This document shows, in pieces, positions 1 through 8,461 of a stretch of DNA of 15,310 nucleotides (its first letter is position 1; the number at the start of each line of letters is the position of its first letter). The DNA is from a bacterium (lineage in GTDB: Bacteria; Hydrothermota; UBA3073; JACQXS01; JAUWAR01): contig JAUWAR010000017.1 in the NCBI GenBank assembly GCA_030601965.1, positions 1-15,310 of the forward strand, in the 5' to 3' direction. Both the position numbers and the translations under genes were made by a program. Below the pieces are notes generated by a model. It worked only from the letters and a program-made list of their open reading frames with translations, was not told where the DNA came from and ran no database searches.

Positions 1-1161
1 ACCTGCACCATCTAAGCCCCAAATATTATTCTTATTATATATTTCCCACTTATATTCTCCATTTTCTTCATAAAGATGACTTATCTCAAACTGCTCACGG
101 GTTCCAGCATAAGAATGAGTCCCCCATATACTCCCATCTACCTCTATTGCAGTGCTTGAGAACGAATTGCAAGCTGGACCATCTGGGATATACATAGTCT
201 CTGAAGGATACTTTACTATACCCTCACCCCATACCCCTATCCATAGCTCGTCAGTAGGCAGTAGGCAGTAAGCAGTAGGTAGTTTCTTACTATTTGCTTC
301 ATGCTCTTCACTGCATACTGCATACTTCTTACTGCTTACTGTGACAAGTGCCCTTGTTTTATAATTAAATTTCCTATCCCAGTTTTCCCCATTCCATAAA
401 TATACACCATCATCAGTTGCACAATATAAGGTGTCCTTATATACTGCAAAATCATAAATTGGATTATTCAGACCTTCATCATACCAGAGACTGTCTATGC
501 GTCTCGCTGTTCCACTGTCAGTTCCTGCCCATAGAGTGTCTCTAAAAAATATAAGGGAAAGAACACTTCCACCAGGTATATTTTCATAAGTATTCCAATT
601 GGAAATATCAGAAAAAATTTCATCCTGTTCTACCACTCCAACGCCCTCATCTGTCCCGAAAAATATTGAATCTGATTTTGTTATGATTCCCGAGATAGTG
701 TTAGATGGATAAACATTGCACTCTGTTCCTGAACTGTCCTCATCAATAGGATTATCTTTAAGTTCATATATCCATGCTCCATCACCTGTGCTGACAATAA
801 TTATTGAATCTGTGCTGGCAATTGCAGAGACCAAAAGACTTGGCAAATTCTCAAAATCAGTGATATTCCTGTGCCTTTCTCCATCCTCTGCAAGAATAGT
901 TATTCCCTCATTGTAACATAAGACCCATTTGTTTTCAAATCTATCTATTGCTATAGATTTTATATTGTTTCCAATGAGTCCCTCTGTATTTGTTATTGTG
1001 TTAAAGGTTCTTGTTGTTTTATCAAAGATAAGCACCCCTCCTGTCGTAGAACAAACTAACGAGTCTCCACAAGAGATAATATCTGTGATATGGCTTGAAT
1101 TAAGAAAGGTCTTCCACTCTCCAGGATGAGTGAGGAGTGAAAGAATCAGAAATAGGTTCAC
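1..1161 (-). CDS. Secreted beta-propeller (two-component-regulator-propeller-like) protein, 3' end beyond window
   Basis: An uninterrupted reading frame of 387 codons runs from a GTG at 1161-1159 off the window edge. The frame is closed by a TGA at 1176-1174, so this GTG is the only sensible start; it overlaps the TGA stop of the glycosyltransferase gene by four bases (GTGA). The N-terminus (VNLFLILSLLTHPGEW) looks like a short signal peptide. Blade-like repeats of about 40-50 residues follow, with phrases such as LVCSTTGGVLIF, WVLCYNEGITIL, IFFGTDEGVGVV, LWAGTDSGTARR and LYCATDDGVYLW, the pattern of ligand-binding/two-component-regulator propellers. It is probably exported; C-terminal sorting or FlgD-like domains would lie outside the window. 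Residues about 273-304 are encoded by a heptamer-repeat insertion (252-341). The function of the folded domain is not identifiable further. Confidence 0.85.
   Translation of the reverse strand, partial: MNLFLILSLLTHPGEWKTFLNSSHITDIISCGDSLVCSTTGGVLIFDKTTRTFNTITNTEGLIGNNIKSIAIDRFENKWVLCYNEGITILAEDGERHRNITDFENLPSLLVSAIASTDSIIIVSTGDGAWIYELKDNPIDEDSSGTECNVYPSNTISGIITKSDSIFFGTDEGVGVVEQDEIFSDISNWNTYENIPGGSVLSLIFFRDTLWAGTDSGTARRIDSLWYDEGLNNPIYDFAVYKDTLYCATDDGVYLWNGENWDRKFNYKTRALVTVSSKKYAVCSEEHEANSKKLPTAYCLLPTDELWIGVWGEGIVKYPSETMYIPDGPACNSFSSTAIEVDGSIWGTHSYAGTREQFEISHLYEENGEYKWEIYNKNNIWGLDGAG
252..341. repeat. Inverted pair of 7-bp tandem arrays inside the propeller gene
   Basis: Positions 252-279 are four units of CAGTAGG (the third is CAGTAAG). 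Positions 311-338 are four units of the opposite-strand form (CTGCATA, CTGCATA, CTTCTTA, CTGCTTA). The arms contain a perfect 12-bp inverted repeat, CAGTAAGCAGTA at 266-277 against 330-341. The whole tract is read in frame without stops on the minus strand, giving a low-complexity peptide rich in S, K, Y, C and L that interrupts the propeller repeats. Confidence 0.9.
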
Positions 1162-2240
1162 GATAGCAGGGATTCAAATAAAGCGATAAACTTCTTTGCA
1201 ACTTCCATTCCATTATTTTTATCTGCAAACTCCTTTGCCTTCTTCATAGTATAAACAAATCTCTCATCTTTCTCAAACACACTTATGATATTTCTTCTCA
1301 GTTCCTGTTTATTCTTATATTTCATCACTGCATCGCCAAAATTGGCTACGAAATTTGAGTCAAGGGCAACTATTGGACGACCTGCACCTAAACACTGATA
1401 CGCCATTGATGAAACTACTGCCCCTCCCTTGCTGGGCTTATTGTATAAAGCTATATCAGAGGCATAAAGATATGTATAAATCTCTTCTATATAGGGATGC
1501 CCTCTTCGGATTTCAATTTTGCCATTCTTCGGCTTAATCTTATTCCAGGCATTAAGAGAGTTTTTGTCATCTGTCACAATAAGGATATAAATAGGATATT
1601 TCTCTCCCAGTGCATCAATTGTTGGAAACACCTCTGCCCCATAATACGATGCAGGACCAAATAGGAAGATTATTTTCTTGTCAAGCGGAAGGTTTAACTT
1701 CTTGCGTGAGGTTTGCATGAGACTTCTGGTAACCGATAACTCATTACCAATAACCCATTTATGACATGGATAAGGAATAAGGAAAATTCTGTCTTTTGGA
1801 TAGGCGAGTTTCAAGAAATCCTCATATCTTTTATCAAAGCAGACTATAGCATCCCAATCAAACTGATAAAAAGCAGGGTCATCCTTAAGCCCGCCGTCAT
1901 GAATCACACAGACTGTTCTTGCCTTATTCTTTATCCAGTGAAAAATCTTACCCAAAGGGTCATTTGGAATCATTCCATGGTCTTGAGCAACAAAGATTTC
2001 ATAGTCTGCACTGAGTATAGGTCTTGCATCAAAACTAACTGTCTTTGCATTTGAGGTCGTAAAGCATCTTGCAACATAGTCTTCATCTTTTCCTACAATT
2101 GCAGTGCCATGAAAACTTGTTTTATAAAAAGAAAAAACACTTAGTCTATGGCCAAGTTCAACCCAACTTCTACCTACAAGTTCTGCGTGTATGGATGCCC
2201 CAGAATCGGAGTTCCACGCACCTATCATTCCAATCTTCAT
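1158..2240 (-). CDS. GT-B-fold glycosyltransferase (family 1/4-like)
   Basis: This 360-residue protein probably transfers a sugar from a nucleotide donor to a cytoplasmic or membrane acceptor; the acceptor is not deducible. The N-terminal half opens with MKIGMIGAWNSDSGASIHAE, a typical GT-B start with a glycine-rich loop followed by a helix. The C-terminal half has a Rossmann-like restart (KKIIFLFGPASYYGAEVF), YLYASDIALYN, and the nucleotide-sugar-loop region ending CLGAGRPIVALDS. The two glutamates of the common EX7E motif are not present in the expected places: the segment reads GGAVVSSMAYQCLGAG. The ATG overlaps the dnaE stop by four bases (ATGA), and the GGAGAAGG inside the dnaE end can serve as ribosome binding site. 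It is probably co-transcribed with dnaE and the downstream propeller gene. Confidence 0.83.
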   Translation of the reverse strand: MKIGMIGAWNSDSGASIHAELVGRSWVELGHRLSVFSFYKTSFHGTAIVGKDEDYVARCFTTSNAKTVSFDARPILSADYEIFVAQDHGMIPNDPLGKIFHWIKNKARTVCVIHDGGLKDDPAFYQFDWDAIVCFDKRYEDFLKLAYPKDRIFLIPYPCHKWVIGNELSVTRSLMQTSRKKLNLPLDKKIIFLFGPASYYGAEVFPTIDALGEKYPIYILIVTDDKNSLNAWNKIKPKNGKIEIRRGHPYIEEIYTYLYASDIALYNKPSKGGAVVSSMAYQCLGAGRPIVALDSNFVANFGDAVMKYKNKQELRRNIISVFEKDERFVYTMKKAKEFADKNNGMEVAKKFIALFESLLS

Positions 2241-5200
2241 AATCCTTCTCCGCCAAGTTTTACGCTATTCTCACCAAATAGTTTTTCTATCTTTGATGTG
2301 AGAGACTTTTTTGCTGAGACCCGTATACTCTTTGGTTTTAATATCAACGAGGTGTCTTTCTCTCCTAAAAGATGAATAAGCACCTCACTTTCCCCTGGTG
2401 ATGACACAAGCATATCATTCAATGATTGAAGTGCTTCCTCTTCAAGTCCAATAACTCTTATGTAAATATCTATCCATTTTACAAGTTTCTCCCTTGCCTG
2501 CGAAAGTCTCATTATTTTATCTGCGATGAGATTTTGACCACCATTTCTACTGGCAAATATTCTACCTCTTACAAGCAGACAGGTCTCAGGCTCTAAATCC
2601 TTAGCATTAAACAGACTTGAGAAAACCGTGATTTCACCATCAGAATCAAAATCTTCAAGCACAGCAAATGCCATACTCCTGCCTTTTCTATCCTTTGTTA
2701 TCCTCCTCCCCACTACCATGCCACCAACCACAAGGTCTGCTCCTTCCTGAAAAGTTTTAATGTCGCCCATACTGGCAGTCGTAAATGCAGTTAATTCCTC
2801 TTTAAATCTCTCAAGAGGATGACCGGAAAGATAAAAACCCAGTGCATTCTTTTCGCATGAAAGCAACTCTGCAAAGGAAAACTCCTCGTCCATTAAAGAG
2901 ACTCCTGTCTTGGGAAATAGACCAATCTGTGAACTATCCCTTTTTTCCAGATGGTCTAAAAGCTTCTTTCTATTACTGTCAATACTATCAAATGCACCAG
3001 CTTTAATAAGTGATTCTGTCGCCTTCTTGTTAATATTGGTCTTATATAAAAACTCTTTGAAGGACTTATATGGTCTGTTTTGCACTATCTCATTTGCCGC
3101 ATTCCTGCCCATATTTTTTATAGCAGAAATACCAAATCTAATGCCCTCTTGCTCTGGCCTGAAATCCGGGAAGGACTTGTTCACATCAGGCACCAGAAAT
3201 TTAATCCTCATCTTCTCACATCCTTTAATAAGGACTCTTATTCTATCTGTATCGTTCTGCTCACAAGAGAGCGAACTTGCCATAAATTCCAGTGGATAAT
3301 TAGCCTTGAGATATGCTACCCAGTAAGAAATCGTCGCATATCCTGTAGAATGAGACTTGTTAAATCCATAACCTGCAAAGGGAATCATAAGGTCAAATAT
3401 CTTATTTCCTATCTCTTCTGAAACTTTATTTTTGAGGGCACCATCTATAAATTCCTTTCTTTTCTCATCCATTATACCAAGTTTTTTCTTTCCCATTGCC
3501 CATCTTAAAATATCAGCCTTGCCCAGACTGAATCCCCCAATTTTAGCCGCTATCTCCATTACCTGCTCTTGATAGATTATTATTCCATAAGTCTCTTTCA
3601 GAACAGGTTCAACCATGGGATGCAGGTATTCTATATCTTTTTCCCCTCTCTTACGATGAATAAATTCGTCTTTTGTGTGACCACCTAAAGGTCCTGGCCT
3701 ATAAAGGGCAAGAACAGCTACTATATCGCTAAAAGCATCTGGTTCAACCTTTTTTAAAATATCCCTCATCCCATCAGATTCAAGTTGGAAAACCCCTATG
3801 GTGGCACCTTTTTTCAGTAAATTAAAGGTCTTTTTATCATCTTTTGGTATTTTCTCTAAATCAACCTCTTTGCCTTTTTCTTTCAGCATCTTTATAGTGT
3901 TATGGATAATAGCAAGGGTTTTCAGTCCAAGTATATCTATTTTCAAGAGTCCTATATCTTCAAGCCCTGTCATTGTATATTGGGTAGCAATAGTGCCTTC
4001 CTTAGACTTAAAAACAGGCACGAACTCTCGCAACTTCCCGGGTGTAATTACGATACCAGCCGCATGAGTTGAGGCGTGTCGCACAAATCCCTCAAGTCTT
4101 CTGGCAATCTCTAATAATTCGGAGAATTTACTACTGGATTCAATTGTTGATTTAAACTCGGGAATTTCAAGTGCCTCTGCTATACTATTATTTTGGGGAA
4201 TGAGTTTAGCGATTCTATCTACTTCTGGATAAGGAATCCCAAGAACTCTACCAACATCTCGTATTGCTGCCTTCGCTCCCATTGTGCCAAATGTAATTAT
4301 CTGAGATACATTGTCTTTTCCATATCTCTCTTTTATATATTCTATAATTTCATCTCTTCTATCATCGCTAAAATCAATATCTATATCAGGCATTGTTATT
4401 CTTTCTGGATTCATAAATCTTTCAAATATAAGTCCGCATTCAAGTGGGTCAATCTTTGTAATGCCAAGACAATACAGGACAAGACTCCCTCCGGCAGAAC
4501 CTCTGCCAGGACCTACAGGTATATCCTTTGAAACAGCCGCATCTACAATATCTTTAACTATCAAGAAATAGCCTGAGAATCCCATCTTCTTTATAGTATC
4601 AAGTTCATAATAAAACCTATCCTTAATCTTAGTAGAACAGGCATCTTGCCTGTTATCATATTTCTCATGAAGTCCCTGTTCTGCAAGGTGAGTAAGATAA
4701 TCCTCTGGAGAATCATATTCTTCAGGAAGTGGAAAATTTGGCAAGAAGTATTTTTCTGGATTAATTTCCAGTCTCAGGTTACATTTTTCTGCAATTTTTA
4801 TAGTATTCTCAACAGCAGCAGGATGGTCAGAAAATAGGGATATCATCTCATCAGGGGACCTGAAATAGAGTTCATCGCTGTCAAATCTAAGTCTTTTTTT
4901 ATCGTCTCTATCTTTACCTGTCTGCAGACAGAGAAGTATATCGTGTGCAGTTCTATCATCTTTTTCAAGATAGTGACAATCGTTTGTAGCAACAAGAGGT
5001 ATGCCAAGGGCATCACTTATTTGTAGAAGTCCTGCATTTGCAGAATCATTCTCCTTAAGTCCCAGCCTCATCATTTCAAGATAAAAATTCTCCTCACCAA
5101 ACATAGAGAGATATTCTTCTGCGACCTTTTTTGCCTTATCCATACCATCGTGCAAGATACAATAAGCAATTTCACCTTTAAGGCAACCGGACAGTGCCAG

Positions 5201-5602
5201 GAGTCCATCTTTGTGTTGTTTTAATGTTTGTTTATCAATTCTTGGTTTATAATAAAAACCTTCTTCATAAGCGATACTTGATAGTTTCATAAGATTTTTA
5301 TAGCCCTCTTCGTTCTTCACAAGCAGGGTAAGGTGAAAAGAACTCACTCCCTTTATACTTTTTCTCTCAGTGTGTGGACCTGTGGCAACATAGACCTCCT
5401 CACCGATAATAGGTTTAATACCTACATTTAGCATTGCTTTATAGAACTCAATTGCACCGAACATATTACCGTGGTCAGTGATAGCCAGGGCAGGCAATTT
5501 ATATTCTTTAGCCTTTTGTGCGAGTTTATCTATCCTGCAGGCTCCATCAAGCAGGCTATAATCGGTATGGACATGAAGGTGAACAAATTTTGCGTGTGGC
5601 AT
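2237..5602 (-). CDS. dnaE: DNA polymerase III alpha subunit (DnaE)
   Basis: This is the catalytic subunit of the replicative polymerase, 1121 residues, slightly shorter than many DnaE proteins but complete. The N-terminal PHP domain (about 1-280) keeps its metal-binding pattern: HLHVHTDYS at the start, ITDHGNM near 45, and ATNDCHYLEKDDRTAHD near 205-220. The palm holds PDIDIDFSDDRRDE near residue 403 with two catalytic aspartates; the third lies in LLKIDILGL near 552. HASTHAAGIVITP lies near 509. A C-terminal OB-fold segment (VVGGMVVGRRITKDRKG) begins near 957. Residues about 316-323 (NRQDACST) come from an in-frame hairpin insertion at 4636-4654. The ATG at 5602 has no clear Shine-Dalgarno site, and the multi-stem palindrome lies only about 20 bases upstream. 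The gene overlaps the glycosyltransferase gene downstream. Confidence 0.97.
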   Translation of the reverse strand: MPHAKFVHLHVHTDYSLLDGACRIDKLAQKAKEYKLPALAITDHGNMFGAIEFYKAMLNVGIKPIIGEEVYVATGPHTERKSIKGVSSFHLTLLVKNEEGYKNLMKLSSIAYEEGFYYKPRIDKQTLKQHKDGLLALSGCLKGEIAYCILHDGMDKAKKVAEEYLSMFGEENFYLEMMRLGLKENDSANAGLLQISDALGIPLVATNDCHYLEKDDRTAHDILLCLQTGKDRDDKKRLRFDSDELYFRSPDEMISLFSDHPAAVENTIKIAEKCNLRLEINPEKYFLPNFPLPEEYDSPEDYLTHLAEQGLHEKYDNRQDACSTKIKDRFYYELDTIKKMGFSGYFLIVKDIVDAAVSKDIPVGPGRGSAGGSLVLYCLGITKIDPLECGLIFERFMNPERITMPDIDIDFSDDRRDEIIEYIKERYGKDNVSQIITFGTMGAKAAIRDVGRVLGIPYPEVDRIAKLIPQNNSIAEALEIPEFKSTIESSSKFSELLEIARRLEGFVRHASTHAAGIVITPGKLREFVPVFKSKEGTIATQYTMTGLEDIGLLKIDILGLKTLAIIHNTIKMLKEKGKEVDLEKIPKDDKKTFNLLKKGATIGVFQLESDGMRDILKKVEPDAFSDIVAVLALYRPGPLGGHTKDEFIHRKRGEKDIEYLHPMVEPVLKETYGIIIYQEQVMEIAAKIGGFSLGKADILRWAMGKKKLGIMDEKRKEFIDGALKNKVSEEIGNKIFDLMIPFAGYGFNKSHSTGYATISYWVAYLKANYPLEFMASSLSCEQNDTDRIRVLIKGCEKMRIKFLVPDVNKSFPDFRPEQEGIRFGISAIKNMGRNAANEIVQNRPYKSFKEFLYKTNINKKATESLIKAGAFDSIDSNRKKLLDHLEKRDSSQIGLFPKTGVSLMDEEFSFAELLSCEKNALGFYLSGHPLERFKEELTAFTTASMGDIKTFQEGADLVVGGMVVGRRITKDRKGRSMAFAVLEDFDSDGEITVFSSLFNAKDLEPETCLLVRGRIFASRNGGQNLIADKIMRLSQAREKLVKWIDIYIRVIGLEEEALQSLNDMLVSSPGESEVLIHLLGEKDTSLILKPKSIRVSAKKSLTSKIEKLFGENSVKLGGEGL
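4636..4654. repeat. In-frame hairpin element in dnaE
   Basis: AACAGGCA at 4636-4643 pairs with TGCCTGTT at 4647-4654 around a 3-base loop. On the coding strand it is read as part of DNRQDACSTK, between HEKY and IKDRFYYELDTIKKMG, where other DnaE proteins have a short variable loop before the conserved YEL..I..MG segment. The same ACAGGC/GCCTGT core recurs in the elements at 11809 and 14155. Confidence 0.8.
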
Positions 5603-5621
5603 AGAGAAAATAGTTGAGTAC

Positions 5622-5699
5622 TGTCATTGCGAGCGATAGCGAAGCAATCTAATTATTACTTTTTTAGATTGCTTCGGGACTTCGTCCCTCGCAATGACA
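5622..5699. repeat. Intergenic multi-stem palindrome between citF and dnaE
   Basis: The outer arms TGTCATTGCGAG (5622-5633) and CTCGCAATGACA (5688-5699) are perfect 12-bp complements. They enclose a 12-bp stem, GAAGCAATCTAA at 5641-5652 with TTAGATTGCTTC at 5664-5675, and a small GGGAC/GTCCC hairpin at 5676-5688. The element fills most of the gap between citF and dnaE. Transcribed RNA would fold strongly, so it could end or attenuate citF transcription, though no classic U-run follows directly. It resembles the element starting at 15251. Confidence 0.92.
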
Positions 5700-5722
5700 T
5701 CTCCTTTTTCTAAAAAACGAAC

Positions 5723-7276
5723 CTACATCATTTTATACACAACATCAATCACAGTCCCATCAACCCATTGAATTGCGGCTACGACCCTGTTTTTATCTAC
5801 TTTTGGAGGGGCAGGGGGACCTCCACAAATTCTCTCCACCTCCTTTTTTATCTCCTCAATCGGTTTTATGGGTAGGATAGAGCCTTTTAAAGCCTTTAAT
5901 AAGTCCTTTCTCAGAGGATTGATGGCAATGCCCTTTTCTGTTACGATAACATCAATGAGTTCACCGGGTCCACACAATGTTGTCACTCTATCAACAATTA
6001 CAGGGATACGGTCCCTAAAAGACGGAATTGCAAGTATGGTGCACTTTGAAAATAGACAATCCTGCCATCCACCAATACCATGTAAAAGCATACCATCAGA
6101 ATGAGTAACCACATTGGCATTGAAATTCACATCTACTTCAGTTGCCCCAAGAACAACTACATCTACCATACTTGCAAAATGCCCCTTGCCATGATAACTA
6201 TAACTCGTGAACGGACTGGTCCAGACATGATTGGGATTTTCTCTCATAGACCTAATTCCATCTAAATCAAATGTTTGTCCATCAAGTATTGCGTTTGTTA
6301 AACCTTCTTCTAATAACTCTACTAAATACTTTGTGCTTCCACCTCTGACCCATCCTGCCTTAACTCCTGCCTCTTTCATAAATTTTTTTAAATGGATTAC
6401 GAATGCCAGTGCTATACCCCCAGCACCTGCTTGAAAAGAGAATCCATCTTTCATAATTCCTGATTCTTTAATAAAGCGTGCTGTGAGTTCTGCTATTAAG
6501 AGCCTGGCAGGACTCCTGGTGAGTTTTGTGGTTCCAGAAACAATCTTGGATGGGTCGCCTATCTCATCCATCTCTACTACAAAATCCACATTATTTCCAT
6601 TAATTTGCCAGGGTATACACGGAAAAGGAACCAAATTATCTGTTACCATAATAACTTTATCAGCATACTGAGAGTCTGCCAAAGCAAACATAATAGATCC
6701 ACACGCCGACTTGCCATATAAAGCATTAGCATTACCAAATGGGTCGGCAGTGGGTGCACCAATAACTGCTATATCTATATGAACCTGACCATCCTGAACA
6801 GCTCGGTATCTTCCGCCATGTGAACGGAGAACTCCCTGTCCTTTCATTTTACCCCTTGAACAAAACTCTCCAAGTGGACCATTCATACTTCCCTCAATGT
6901 AGTGGACAACTCCCGATTCAAGGTGTTTGATAATAGGTGAATGACAGGGAAAAGAAGCACTCGGAAACCATCTTGTATCTTTTATTCCCATATCTGCAAT
7001 AGTATCAAAAAGGAAATTTGCCACCTTATCTCCATTTCTAAAGTGGTGATGAGTAGATACAGTCATTCCATTACGAATGCCTGCTTTTTTTAATGCTTCC
7101 CGTAGATTAGGAACTACTTTATTCCCATCTTTAGGATAATTGGCACAACTTGCAACAGGTGGTGCCGCTTTATTATAATCAGGAATATATTTACCTACAC
7201 CCTGAAAGGGAATTACAGGATTGCCATTTATCTTTTCAGGTATCCATCTACCTACTGCGTTATTTTTTCCTTTCAT
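5723..7276 (-). CDS. citF: Citrate lyase alpha subunit (citrate CoA-transferase family)
   Basis: The 517-residue protein is the usual length of CitF, which exchanges the acetyl-ACP thioester for citrate (or citramalate) to form the citryl-ACP that the beta subunit cleaves. Family-typical stretches are GMTVSTHHHFRNGD near the N-terminus, VHYIEGSMNGPLGEF, GAPTADPFGNANALYGKSACGS, FSFQAGAGGIALAFV, VDVNFNANVVTHSDGMLLHGIGG, and the C-terminal WVDGTVIDVVYKM. The ATG at 7276 lies 2 bases after the stop of the carrier/beta gene, whose end supplies a GGAGGT site. It is the third enzyme gene of an apparent dehydratase-lyase operon. The citrate assignment rests on the family; citramalate lyase subunits belong to the same family and cannot be separated by eye. 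No citC ligase or citX/citG cofactor genes are in the window. Confidence 0.94.
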   Translation of the reverse strand: MKGKNNAVGRWIPEKINGNPVIPFQGVGKYIPDYNKAAPPVASCANYPKDGNKVVPNLREALKKAGIRNGMTVSTHHHFRNGDKVANFLFDTIADMGIKDTRWFPSASFPCHSPIIKHLESGVVHYIEGSMNGPLGEFCSRGKMKGQGVLRSHGGRYRAVQDGQVHIDIAVIGAPTADPFGNANALYGKSACGSIMFALADSQYADKVIMVTDNLVPFPCIPWQINGNNVDFVVEMDEIGDPSKIVSGTTKLTRSPARLLIAELTARFIKESGIMKDGFSFQAGAGGIALAFVIHLKKFMKEAGVKAGWVRGGSTKYLVELLEEGLTNAILDGQTFDLDGIRSMRENPNHVWTSPFTSYSYHGKGHFASMVDVVVLGATEVDVNFNANVVTHSDGMLLHGIGGWQDCLFSKCTILAIPSFRDRIPVIVDRVTTLCGPGELIDVIVTEKGIAINPLRKDLLKALKGSILPIKPIEEIKKEVERICGGPPAPPKVDKNRVVAAIQWVDGTVIDVVYKMM

Positions 7277-7278
7277 CT

Positions 7279-8451
7279 TTACTTACCTCCTGTTAGCCTC
7301 AAGATGTTTTGTGCCCGTTTCACCACAGGTGGGTCTATCATTTTACTTCCCAGAGATACAACACCCGTGCCTTTTTTTTGAGCATCCTCAAGTGCTAATA
7401 CAATCCGTTTTGCTTTCTCAATCTCTTTTTCTGTAGGAGCAAAATTGGTATGGATAATCTTTATCTGCCCGGGATGGATACATCCCTTCCCTTCAAAACC
7501 AAGAGATTTTGCCTCAAGGACACTATTCTTTAGACCTTCCTCATCTGCCACATCAGAGAATACGCTATCAATAGGCTGGATGCCTGCTGCTCTTGCAGCA
7601 TTTACAACCTGACTCCTTGCCCAGAAACTCTCTGTTCCTTCAGATGTTCTCTGTGTTCCTATATCCGCTGTGTAATCCTCTAATCCTATAGTAAGGGCAA
7701 CAATATTTTTTGAAGCAGTTGCAATTTCATAAGCATTAATTACTCCTAATGCACTCTCTATTATGGGCATCAGAAAAATTCTGAATTCTGAATTCTGAAT
7801 TCTGAATTCTGAGATCCTCTCATCTACTTCTTTTACCTGGTCGCTGTTTTCACATTTAGGTATCAGAATAGTATGAACATTATGAGGGACTACAAAACCC
7901 AAATCATGAAGCCCCATAGGTAGTTGATTTATGCGGACCATCCTTTCTGCACCCAGAAAATCTACCTCACGAAGGGCATTTCTTACTATAAATCTGGCAG
8001 ACTCTTTTTCGGATGGTGCTACACTATCTTCCAAATCCAGAATAATCGCATCTGGTTTATAAAGTCCGGCATTAATTATTAATCTTGGCTGGTCTCCTGG
8101 CACATATAACCTACTCCGCCTGAAGCGGTCACGCTTTACAGAATAAAGATTTTGGGGTAATAATTTACCAAGAAACTCCTCTTGTTTTTTGGGGAAACAC
8201 TTTTTTATTGCAGCTTCAATTCTTGCTGTTAAAACAAAGGGAAATGTGCCTGCATCCTCAATATAAATGTCTGCATTCTCAATCCCAAAGAAATTCATCA
8301 TCTTTTTTGCTGTGTTTCTTATTGATTTTCCATACATTGATTCTACTTTACTTTTCAGGTCAATCTTAATGCCTCCTTTTTTGGTGATTTTAAGTTTCAC
8401 AAAACAATCCGATGCTGTTTCCTTTTTTCCAACTTCAGCTATAATCGGCAT
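7279..8451 (-). CDS. citE: Citrate lyase acyl-carrier (gamma) and beta subunit fusion (CitD-CitE)
   Basis: Residues about 1-88 match CitD, the carrier holding the phosphoribosyl-dephospho-CoA arm: a short strand start, ETASD at 11-15, IKIDLKSKVESMYG, and IYIEDAGTFPFVLTARIEAA. From about 110 the protein is CitE, a TIM-barrel C-C lyase: RRSRLYVPGDQPR, AIILDLEDSVAPSEK, VRINQL, LMPIIESALGVINA, IGLEDYTADIGTQR, FSDVADEEGL, GFEGKGCIHPGQ, VVSLGSKMIDPPVVKRA. Metal and substrate residues of the lyase family appear present. The 390-residue length equals the sum of the two usually separate proteins. In typical CitD the modified serine sits two residues before the aspartate of the ESxD-like motif; here that position is alanine and Ser14 is next to the aspartate. 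Residues about 213-225 (SEFRIQNSEFRI) derive from a heptamer array. The start has AGGAGGG five bases upstream. Confidence 0.92.
   Translation of the reverse strand: MPIIAEVGKKETASDCFVKLKITKKGGIKIDLKSKVESMYGKSIRNTAKKMMNFFGIENADIYIEDAGTFPFVLTARIEAAIKKCFPKKQEEFLGKLLPQNLYSVKRDRFRRSRLYVPGDQPRLIINAGLYKPDAIILDLEDSVAPSEKESARFIVRNALREVDFLGAERMVRINQLPMGLHDLGFVVPHNVHTILIPKCENSDQVKEVDERISEFRIQNSEFRIFLMPIIESALGVINAYEIATASKNIVALTIGLEDYTADIGTQRTSEGTESFWARSQVVNAARAAGIQPIDSVFSDVADEEGLKNSVLEAKSLGFEGKGCIHPGQIKIIHTNFAPTEKEIEKAKRIVLALEDAQKKGTGVVSLGSKMIDPPVVKRAQNILRLTGGK
7778..7812. repeat. Five perfect tandem ATTCTGA heptamers inside citE
   Basis: ATTCTGA is repeated five times without mismatch over 35 bp. On the coding strand the 7-bp unit cycles through all three frames and reads as repeats of EFRIQNS. 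It occupies a loop just before the conserved LMPIIESALG strand of CitE, at a position where CitE proteins vary in length. Confidence 0.95.
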
Positions 8452-8461
8452 AATTACCCTC

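Noticed and set aside
716..1129. Short plus-strand frames at 716-916 and 929-1129
   Set aside because: They are antisense to the continuous 387-codon propeller frame.
5622..5699. Palindrome considered as a protein-coding insertion sequence or riboswitch
   Set aside because: Too short for a transposase, no known riboswitch consensus, and its layout matches the other repeats better.
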